Shown in pieces: positions 6,901 to 11,376 of a stretch of 11,376 nt of DNA; the first letter of the stretch is position 1; each line of letters begins with the position of its first letter. The DNA lies in NCBI GenBank assembly GCA_937988735.1, contig CALKHQ010000031.1:1-11376 (forward strand), read 5' to 3'. The notes beneath the pieces were generated by a model. That model saw nothing but the letters and a program-made list of their open reading frames with translations. It was not told where the DNA came from and made no database searches. This stretch comes from an uncultured Alphaproteobacteria bacterium (GTDB lineage: Bacteria > Pseudomonadota > Alphaproteobacteria > CALKHQ01). The position numbers and the translations under genes were made by a program.

Positions 6901-8840
6901 ATGGCGAGGAAGGCCGCCTCGAACCGGCTCTTGACGTGTTCCACGTCCACCGGCGTCCGGTTGCGTGTGCGGGCCTCGAAGTCGTGGATGAAGACGGCGA
7001 CCTGGTCGCGGCCCTCCACCCGGAACCCGTCCTCGGTCAGGATCTGCAGGCCCATGTGCTCCAGCATGGGCAGCACGTCCGACAGCGGCACCGGCGCATG
7101 CGGGTGGTAGATCTTGAACCGCACGCCCTCCTGCGGCAGGTCGATCGGGCGGTAGAGGTTGACCTGCATCCGCCCTTCGTTGCGCGCGCGTTCCACCCGT
7201 TCCAGGTCGAACACCGCGACGGCGGGCGAGACATGCTCGCGATAGCCGGCGGGAAGGCCGTCGGCGTAGGCGCGGTGCAGTGCGAGGCCCTTGTCCTCGC
7301 CGAGCGCGGCCACCAGCGCCGCCTTGAGGTCGTCGCTCCAGGCGCGGGCGGCGGCGACGATCTTCGCCTCGAGCTCGGCGAGGTCCACCTCGGGGATCTT
7401 CCCCGGCTCGGTGGCAATGATGAAGTGGACGCGCGCCAGCACGTTCTCCGCGTTGAGCTCCGGATAGAAGGTGCTGACCCGCCCGTTGAAGGCCTCGGCG
7501 AGGATGTCGCCGAACTTCCTGCGCAGGGCGGTGTCGTAGCGGTCGCGCGGGCAGTAGATGAAGCAGGAGACGAAACGCTCGAACGGGTCGCGGCGGACGA
7601 ACAGCGCGGTGCGCTGGCGTTCCTGCAGGTTGAGGATGCCGCCGGCGATCCGGGCAAGGTCGTCGACGCCGATCTGGTAGAGCTCGTCGCGCGGGAACGT
7701 CTCGAGCGCATGCTCCAGCGCCTTCGCATCGTGCGACTTCTCGGGATAGCCGGCGATGCGCAGCACCGCCTTCACCTTGGCCCGCAGCACCGGGATGGTC
7801 TGCGCCCGCTGGGCATAGGAGGCCGAGGTGAACAGACCGACGAATGTGTGCTCGCCCTTCACCGCGCCGCTGTCGTCGAAGCGCTTGATGCTGATGGTGT
7901 CGAGGTGGACGCCCCGATGGACGGTGGAGCGCCGGTTCGCCTTGTGCACCTGGACCAGGTGGGGCGTGCGGATGAACGCCCGCACCTCCATCGGCAGCGT
8001 GCCCATTTCGCGGCGGCCGCGGAACAGGCGGACGTCGGGCTGGCGCAGGATGCCGAGGCCGCTGCCCTCGTCGACGCCCATCACCTCCTCGTCGCCGGCG
8101 CCGTGGAACGAGTAGGAGCGGTAGCCGAGGTAGGTGAAGTTGTCGGCCGCGAGCCAGCGCAGGAAGGCGACCGCCTCCGACACCTCCTCCGGGTCGAGCC
8201 CCGGAGGCGGGCTTTCCGCCAGTCTGTCGGCCAGCTCCAGCGACCGGTTGACCATCGGCCGCCAGTCCTCCACCGCCGCTGCGACGTCGTTCAGCACGGC
8301 CTGCAGGCCGGCCCGGATGTCGTCGAGGTCGGTCGCGGCGGTGACCTCGTCGACCTCGATGTGCATGTGGCTCTCGCCGCTGCCGCCCTCCACCGTCTCG
8401 GGGGACTCGCACAGCCTGCGGATCACGAACTCCTCGTCGCGCGCCACCGACAGCACCGGATGGACGACCAGATGCACGGCGAGCCCGCGCCGGTTCAGCT
8501 CCGTCGTCACCGAATCGACGAGGAACGGCATGTCGCGCTGCACGATCTGGATCACCGTATGCGACGACTGCCAGCCGTGCTGCTCGATGTCCGGGTTGAA
8601 CACGCGGATCAGCGGCGCATGGCCCGCCCACTTCCACGCCAGCCGGAACAGGGCGAGCGCCGCGCCCAGCAGGGCCTCGTCGCTGCGTTCCAGCACGTCC
8701 TGCGGCGGCACGCGCCGATACATGCACGCGAGGTAGTCCAGGAAGACGGCACGCTCCTCCGCCGGCAGCCTCTGCGCCTGCACCAGCTGCCGCAGCCGCT
8801 CCAGTGCATCCGCCTTCCGCTCCGCGACCGTCTTGCTCAT
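3975..8840 (-). CDS. gdhZ: NAD-specific glutamate dehydrogenase, large 180-kDa class (Bac_GDH)
   Basis: Oxidatively deaminates L-glutamate to 2-oxoglutarate and ammonia with NAD+, a soluble catabolic enzyme. The product is 1621 residues, normal for this class (roughly 1,600). The first ~700 residues hold the ACT-like regulatory segments. The catalytic core follows: GGIRWSDR (819-826), KNAVIVPVGSKGGF (844-857, carrying the substrate-binding/catalytic lysines), the NAD-binding Rossmann turn GVGDMSGDVFGNG (993-1005), GGIGTFVK (1108-1115) and VVGEGANLG (1143-1151). A long C-terminal helical region completes it. I start at ATG 8840 because GGAGGTGAG lies directly before it; an in-frame ATG 13 codons upstream (8879) lacks a comparable site. 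The gene stands alone, divergent from the 129-residue gene and followed by hairpins. Caulobacter and Brucella orthologues are called GdhZ, and the Caulobacter enzyme also links glutamate metabolism to cell division; gdhB or gdh2 are used elsewhere. No frameshift or missing motif was seen. Very long antisense open frames across it are codon-bias shadows. Confidence 0.97.
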   Translation of the reverse strand: MSKTVAERKADALERLRQLVQAQRLPAEERAVFLDYLACMYRRVPPQDVLERSDEALLGAALALFRLAWKWAGHAPLIRVFNPDIEQHGWQSSHTVIQIVQRDMPFLVDSVTTELNRRGLAVHLVVHPVLSVARDEEFVIRRLCESPETVEGGSGESHMHIEVDEVTAATDLDDIRAGLQAVLNDVAAAVEDWRPMVNRSLELADRLAESPPPGLDPEEVSEAVAFLRWLAADNFTYLGYRSYSFHGAGDEEVMGVDEGSGLGILRQPDVRLFRGRREMGTLPMEVRAFIRTPHLVQVHKANRRSTVHRGVHLDTISIKRFDDSGAVKGEHTFVGLFTSASYAQRAQTIPVLRAKVKAVLRIAGYPEKSHDAKALEHALETFPRDELYQIGVDDLARIAGGILNLQERQRTALFVRRDPFERFVSCFIYCPRDRYDTALRRKFGDILAEAFNGRVSTFYPELNAENVLARVHFIIATEPGKIPEVDLAELEAKIVAAARAWSDDLKAALVAALGEDKGLALHRAYADGLPAGYREHVSPAVAVFDLERVERARNEGRMQVNLYRPIDLPQEGVRFKIYHPHAPVPLSDVLPMLEHMGLQILTEDGFRVEGRDQVAVFIHDFEARTRNRTPVDVEHVKSRFEAAFLAIWNGEVESDDFNALVLTSGLSAREVSILRGLARYLRQAGIQYSQEYMARTIASHPQLADALIRLFHARFDPDRGGNRAQAEAQIVAEIEDGLGAVASLDEDRIIRRFLNLIQAMLRTNAYQTAPDGSEKPYLSFKFASGQVDGLPLPRPMFEVFVYSPRVEAVHLRGGKVARGGIRWSDRREDFRTEILGLLKAQMVKNAVIVPVGSKGGFVVKQPPAPTGDAAADRQAQRDEAVACYQTFMRGLLDVTDNLAEGRVVPPPRVVRHDEDDPYLVVAADKGTATFSDIANAVSQEYGFWLDDAFASGGSAGYDHKAMGITARGAWESVKRHFREMGVNIQEQDFTVVGVGDMSGDVFGNGMLLSPHIRLVGAFNHLHIFCDPDPDAATSFAERRRLFELPRSSWADYDRALLSKGGAIYERSQKSLVLTPEIRARFGIEKERVTPDELIRAMLTAEVDLLWFGGIGTFVKAPDETHAEIGDKANDSLRVDATQLRCAVVGEGANLGVTQRGRIAFALKGGRINTDAIDNSAGVDTSDHEVNIKILLNRIVADGDMTRKQRNQLLGEMKDEVAELVLQDNYLQTQALSVAEAQAARSLFSQQRLMRAMERAGRLDRAIEFLPDDEQIEHRVAAGRGLVRPELAVLMAYAKLAIYDELLASDLPDDPGLVDDLFRYFPRPLRKRFPAQLAAHPLAREIVATFVTNSIVNRSGITFVHDLKGRFGCSAADVTRAYSVVREVHDLRSLWAAVSQLDARVPADVQIGMLIAVNRLTERATGWMLENGPKPLEIAAGTKRFRPGVERLEAAIDQLLTEGQRRTRDEAAADLVAAGVPDAMARQFANLRWLEQAVDIVSIQHALSKRPVELVGEVFFRIGERFAVGRLRVAASRLSGDSDWSRRAAAAVADELDRAQAEITRAVLTAGPADADAATLVESWLAGRGPAVERWDSLLEDLGQAELVDLAMLTVARRNLAGLITG

Positions 8841-8849
8841 CTCACCTCC
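8841..8849 (-). promoter_or_regulatory. Ribosome binding site that sets the gdh start
   Basis: On the minus strand GGAGGTGAG abuts the ATG at 8840, placing the GGAGG core 4 nt before the start codon. It is the strongest Shine-Dalgarno sequence near the 5' end and favours the 1621-residue product over the 1634-residue one. Confidence 0.8.
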
Positions 8850-8955
8850 GCGCGGCTCCCCGCCCCGGTTCGCCCTCATGATCCTAGGACATTCTTGCCA
8901 AATGCTTCCAACGGTTTGGGAGTTGTTAAACGGCCGGCGCTACGCTTGGTCCCGC
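8850..8955. promoter_or_regulatory. Divergent promoter region between gdh and the 129-residue gene
   Basis: The gap between the two divergent start codons is 179 bp. Its stretch at about 8877-8930 is clearly richer in A and T than the surrounding genes, as expected for promoters. On the minus strand, TTGGAA (8911-8906) and TAGGAT (8886-8881) could serve gdh, but with a long 19-bp spacer. On the plus strand, TTGGGA (8916-8921) and TACGCT (8941-8946) are similarly imperfect, also 19 bp apart. An interrupted inverted repeat GGTTT/AAAC around 8913-8932 might be an operator. None of the individual boxes is convincing; the region as a whole is. Confidence 0.5.
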
Positions 8956-9004
8956 GACGCCGCCTTCGGGGGCGGCCCGACAGGATCGGGCCGGAAGCGG
9001 CGTC
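8956..9004 (+). promoter_or_regulatory. Large imperfect stem-loop in the leader of the 129-residue gene
   Basis: The outer stem GACGCCGC (8956-8963) pairs with GCGGCGTC (8997-9004). After a one-base bulge (C8964), TTC (8965-8967) pairs with GAA (8994-8996). After an asymmetric internal loop, GGCCCGA (8974-8980) pairs with TCGGGCC (8986-8992), closing a 5-nt CAGGA loop. That makes 18 base pairs in 49 nt, ending one base before the ribosome site GGAGGGG (9006-9012). It has no T-run after it, so it looks like a 5' mRNA structure (stability or translation control), not a terminator. Its function is unknown. Confidence 0.6.
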
Positions 9005-9005
9005 T

Positions 9006-9012
9006 GGAGGGG
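9006..9012 (+). promoter_or_regulatory. Ribosome binding site of the 129-residue gene
   Basis: GGAGGGG lies 7 nt before the ATG at 9020, a near-ideal spacing. It supports this small reading frame as a real gene and fixes its start. Confidence 0.75.
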
Positions 9013-9019
9013 ACCAGCC

Positions 9020-9409
9020 ATGCCAACCGACGCCGCGATCGATGCGACGCATGCCCGGCAGCGGAGAGAGCCGGCGCCCAACTTCGCCGATTTCCTGCCG
9101 GAGACGCTGCGCCAGACCCTGTCGGCGGAGCAGCTCGCCGCCATCGAGCAGGCCGCCGTCGCCTGGACCCGGGCCCGCGCCCGCACGCTCCCGGTGGACA
9201 TCCGCCTGAGCCTGCCGCTGCCGTTCCGCCGGCTGTTCCTGACCGTGCTCGCCGGCAGCGACCGGCGCGGCGCCGCGCGGCGGGCGGCGGAGCGCCGGCT
9301 GCGCCCGCTCGCAACCGCCGGCAACCTGCTGGTGATGGCCTTCCTGGTGAGTCTCGTCTACGCCGGGCTGCTGCTGGCGGCGCTCGCCCTCAGCGGCGTG
9401 GTGGAATAG
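9020..9409 (+). CDS. Small protein of unknown function with one C-terminal transmembrane segment
   Basis: I do not recognise a characterised family. The 129-residue product has a polar N-terminus, a predicted helix with LSAEQLAAIEQAA (35-47), a central VDIRLSLPLPFRRLF block (59-73) followed by LAGSDRR, a basic Arg-rich linker (82-95), and one strongly hydrophobic segment at about 102-124. The positive charge before that helix suggests a cytoplasmic N-domain with the short C-terminus outside (positive-inside rule). No signal peptide or catalytic motif is apparent. A strong ribosome site, third-position GC like its neighbours, and a stop only 5 bp before the GNAT start support a real gene in a two-gene operon. 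The leader carries a large stem-loop. Being a tail-anchored partner or regulator is only a guess. Confidence 0.8.
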   Translation: MPTDAAIDATHARQRREPAPNFADFLPETLRQTLSAEQLAAIEQAAVAWTRARARTLPVDIRLSLPLPFRRLFLTVLAGSDRRGAARRAAERRLRPLATAGNLLVMAFLVSLVYAGLLLAALALSGVVE

Positions 9410-9414
9410 CGGTG

Positions 9415-10005
9415 ATGGCCGGCCTCGCCTCTTCCCCTGCGGCGCCGCCCGACGCGGCCGGAGCGTTCGTCCCGGTCCGGGTCGGCATGCTGTCGCGGCG
9501 GGCGCCGCAGCTTCATCGCCATCTCGCCCGCCTCGACGACGCAGACCGGCGCGCCCGCCTCGGCCGCCCGGTGGCGGCCCCCGCGGTGGCGGATTTCTGC
9601 AGCCGCGCGCGGATCGCGGAACCGCTGGTCATCGGCGGGTTCGTCCGCGGCGAGCTGATCGCGAGCGCCGAGCTGTTCGCCCTGCCGAAGGACCATCTTG
9701 CGGTCGGCCGCGCCGGCCCGATCGGCGACCTGATGATCGCGACCGAGCGTCCCTATCGCGGCCGCGGCGTGGCGATGGAGCTGGTCCGCGCGCTCGTCCG
9801 CCGCGCCGCGCTCTGCGGCATCCCGCTCGTCCGCATGGACTACGATCCCGACAACGTGGCGATGGCCCGGCTGACGGCGCGCCTCGGCGCGGTCCACAGC
9901 CGGTTCCGGGGCCTGGTTCGGGCCGAGATCCTCACCGGCTGGCTCTCCGACGGCCTGGTCCCCCTCCCGGCCGAGCGCCAGCCGGGCTACCGCACCCTGT
10001 GGTGA
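9415..10005 (+). CDS. GNAT-family N-acetyltransferase
   Basis: A 196-residue protein of the GCN5-related acetyltransferase fold, expected to move an acetyl group from acetyl-CoA to an amine; the substrate is unknown. The N-terminal block with HLARLDDADRRARLG (36-50) is typical of a GNAT subgroup. VIGGFVRGELIASAEL (72-87) covers the central strands, and GDLMIATERPYRGRGVA (104-120) contains the acetyl-CoA pyrophosphate loop as RGRGVA, fitting R/Q-x-x-G-x-G/A. DPDNVAMARLTARLGA (144-159) is the usual C-terminal motif B helix. The start is ATG 9415, 5 bp after the upstream stop; GTG at 9412 is an in-frame alternative. The Shine-Dalgarno match is weak, so expression probably depends on translational coupling with the membrane-protein gene. 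The much longer open frame upstream is a non-coding extension across another gene. The stop lies 4 bp from the converging ubiD stop. Confidence 0.88.
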   Translation: MAGLASSPAAPPDAAGAFVPVRVGMLSRRAPQLHRHLARLDDADRRARLGRPVAAPAVADFCSRARIAEPLVIGGFVRGELIASAELFALPKDHLAVGRAGPIGDLMIATERPYRGRGVAMELVRALVRRAALCGIPLVRMDYDPDNVAMARLTARLGAVHSRFRGLVRAEILTGWLSDGLVPLPAERQPGYRTLW

Positions 10006-10009
10006 GGGA

Positions 10010-11376
10010 TCAGAGCCCCAGTTCGCCCCACATCGCGTCCACCCGCGCCACCACCGCGGGGTCCATCGCGAGCTTGCGCCCCCATTCCCGCTTCGTCTCG
10101 GGCGGCCACTTGTTGGTGGCATCCAGCCCGATCTTCGAGCCGAGCCCGCTCTCGGGGCTCGCGAAGTCGAGGTAGTCGATCGGGGTGTTCTCCACCAGCG
10201 TGATGTCGCGCGCCGGGTCCATCCGGGTGGAGATCGCCCACATCACGTCCTTCCAGTCGCGGGCGTTGATGTCGTCGTCCACCACGATGACCCACTTCGT
10301 GTACATGAACTGGCGGAGGTAGGACCACACGCCCATCATCACCCGCTTGGCGTGGCCCGGGTACGCCTTCTTCATCGACACGACCGCGATGCGGTAGCTG
10401 CAGCCCTCCGGTGGCAGCCAGAAGTCCACGATCTCCGGGAACTGCTGGCGGATCAGCGGCACGAACACCTCGTTCAGCGCCTCGCCCAGCACCGAGGGCT
10501 CGTCCGGCGGGCGGCCGGTGAAGGTGGAGAGGTAGATCGGGTCGCGGCGCATGGTGATCGCGCTCACGGTGAACACCGGAAACCGCTCGACCGCGTTGTA
10601 GTAGCCGGTGTGGTCGCCGTAGGGCCCCTCGTCGCCGTAGGTGTCGAGGCTGACGTGACCCTCGAGCACGATCTCCGCCGTCGCCGGCACCTTCAGCGGC
10701 ACCGTCATGCAGTCCACCAGTTCCACCCGCCGCCCGCGCAGCAGGCCGGCGAACTGGTATTCCGACAGGGTGTCCGGCACCGGCGTCACCGCGGCGAGGA
10801 TGGTGCCGGGGTCGGCGCCGATCACCACTGCCGCCGGCAGCGGCTCCGGCCGCTGCGCCTTCCAGCGCTGGTGATGCTGGGCGCCGCCACGGTGCTTCAG
10901 CCAGCGCATCAGCGTGGTGTTCCGCCCCGTCACCTGCATCCGGTAGATGCCGAGGTTGAAGTCATCGGCCTTGTCGCCCTTGGGGTTCGGCCCCTGGGTC
11001 ACCACCAGCGGCCAGGTGATCAGCGGCGCCGGCTCGCCCGGCCAGCAGCCCTGCACCGGGAGCTGGCCGAGGTCGACATCGTCGCCGGTCAGGACCACCT
11101 CCTGCGCCGGCCCGCGTGACACGGTCTTCGGCCGCATCGCCATCACCGTGCGCAGCAGGGGGATCATGTCCAGCGCCTCGCGGAACCCGCCCGGCGGCTC
11201 GGGCTGGCGCAGGAAGGCCAGCGTCTCCCCCACCTCGCGGAGCCGGTCCGGCGTGCGGTCCATGCCCCACGCCACCCGCTCGACGGTACCGAACAGGTTG
11301 ACGAGCACCGGAATCCGCGACGGCTGGCCGTCGGAGCGCACCGGGTTCTCGAACAGCACCGCCGGCCAGCCGTCGC
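10010..11376 (-). CDS. ubiD: UbiD-family 4-hydroxy-3-polyprenylbenzoate decarboxylase, 5'-truncated by window edge
   Basis: Decarboxylates 4-hydroxy-3-polyprenylbenzoate in ubiquinone synthesis using prenylated FMN supplied by UbiX. About 455 residues are visible and the frame is still open at the right edge: the codons before 11359 read DGWPA, matching the family pattern ahead of LFENP. So GTG at 11359 is an internal valine, and roughly 45-55 N-terminal residues lie outside. Counting from that valine, motifs are LFENP (2-6), NLFGT (21-25), NLGIYR (135-140, metal/cofactor site), HRGG (156-159), AEIVLEG (228-234, active-site Glu), PYGDHTGYY (246-254), PPEGCSYR (316-323), HAKRVMMGVW (336-345), and DYLDFASP (395-402) with GLDATNKWP (411-419). 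From memory the sequence follows E. coli UbiD closely throughout, which argues for the ubiquinone role over another aromatic decarboxylase. The C-terminus ends about ten residues earlier than in E. coli. No ubiX is visible. Confidence 0.96.
   Translation of the reverse strand, partial: DGWPAVLFENPVRSDGQPSRIPVLVNLFGTVERVAWGMDRTPDRLREVGETLAFLRQPEPPGGFREALDMIPLLRTVMAMRPKTVSRGPAQEVVLTGDDVDLGQLPVQGCWPGEPAPLITWPLVVTQGPNPKGDKADDFNLGIYRMQVTGRNTTLMRWLKHRGGAQHHQRWKAQRPEPLPAAVVIGADPGTILAAVTPVPDTLSEYQFAGLLRGRRVELVDCMTVPLKVPATAEIVLEGHVSLDTYGDEGPYGDHTGYYNAVERFPVFTVSAITMRRDPIYLSTFTGRPPDEPSVLGEALNEVFVPLIRQQFPEIVDFWLPPEGCSYRIAVVSMKKAYPGHAKRVMMGVWSYLRQFMYTKWVIVVDDDINARDWKDVMWAISTRMDPARDITLVENTPIDYLDFASPESGLGSKIGLDATNKWPPETKREWGRKLAMDPAVVARVDAMWGELGL

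Noticed and set aside
3886..8727. 1613-codon minus-strand frame overlapping gdh in another phase
   Set aside because: The Arg/Pro/Gly/Ala-rich translation is an out-of-phase reading of gdh. The in-phase product carries every GDH motif.
8883..8888. CCTAGG palindrome in the divergent promoter region as an operator
   Set aside because: A single 6-bp palindrome with no extended symmetry is too little to call a binding site.
4044..9209. 1721-codon open frame on the plus strand, antisense to gdh
   Set aside because: Its translation is rich in His, Arg, Gln and Ala with no recognisable motif and covers the well-supported NAD-GDH gene. Long antisense frames are expected from strong GC3 bias.
8833..9414. 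N-terminal extension of the GNAT frame back to 8833
   Set aside because: It would cross the gdh start, the divergent promoter region and the whole 129-residue gene. The GNAT domain itself begins after 9415.
9995..10008. CCCT/AGGG inverted repeat at the GNAT-ubiD junction as a terminator
   Set aside because: It has only four base pairs and no T-run, so it is not distinguishable from chance in DNA this GC-rich.

Overview
The window is about 11.4 kb of very GC-rich DNA with strong GC3 codon bias. It reads as an ordinary alphaproteobacterial chromosome segment, with Rhodospirillales the best guess. The evidence is a 180-kDa-class NAD-glutamate dehydrogenase, an LPS-core operon in the msbA / DUF374 acyltransferase / waaA order common in that class, and a ubiquinone-type UbiD. 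I see no rRNA, tRNA, CRISPR, insertion sequence, phage or plasmid signature. The taxonomic guess is inference from gene families, not from a marker gene.

Layout, left to right. (1) Positions 1-3873, minus strand: an LPS export/assembly operon read from right to left as msbA-type ABC flippase, DUF374 lysophospholipid-acyltransferase-like protein, then waaA (Kdo transferase), which runs off the left edge a few residues before its expected end. Gaps are 6 and 16 bp, so the three genes are very probably co-transcribed. (2) Positions 3874-3974: a compact junction with two consecutive GC-rich hairpins after the gdh stop and a plausible promoter for the LPS operon that partly reuses the second hairpin. 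(3) Positions 3975-8840, minus strand: one complete NAD-dependent glutamate dehydrogenase of 1621 residues. (4) Positions 8841-9019: a divergent regulatory region with a relatively AT-rich patch and a large imperfect stem-loop just before the ribosome binding site of the rightward gene. (5) Positions 9020-10005, plus strand: a two-gene unit of a 129-residue protein of unknown function with one C-terminal membrane segment, and a GNAT acetyltransferase. (6) Positions 10010-11376, minus strand: ubiD, converging on the GNAT gene with a 4-bp gap and truncated at its 5' end by the right window edge.

Functionally the window mixes three housekeeping themes. The first is outer-membrane lipid A/Kdo assembly and flipping (msbA, the acyltransferase, waaA). 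The second is glutamate catabolism to 2-oxoglutarate (gdh). The third is ubiquinone synthesis (ubiD, prenylated-FMN decarboxylase). The membrane protein/GNAT pair is the only part without a clear pathway. I found no convincing undescribed multi-gene system. The items most worth a second look are the DUF374 protein as a possible LpxJ-like lipid A acyltransferase, the structured leader at 8956-9004, and the overlapping terminator, promoter and short leader ORF in front of msbA.
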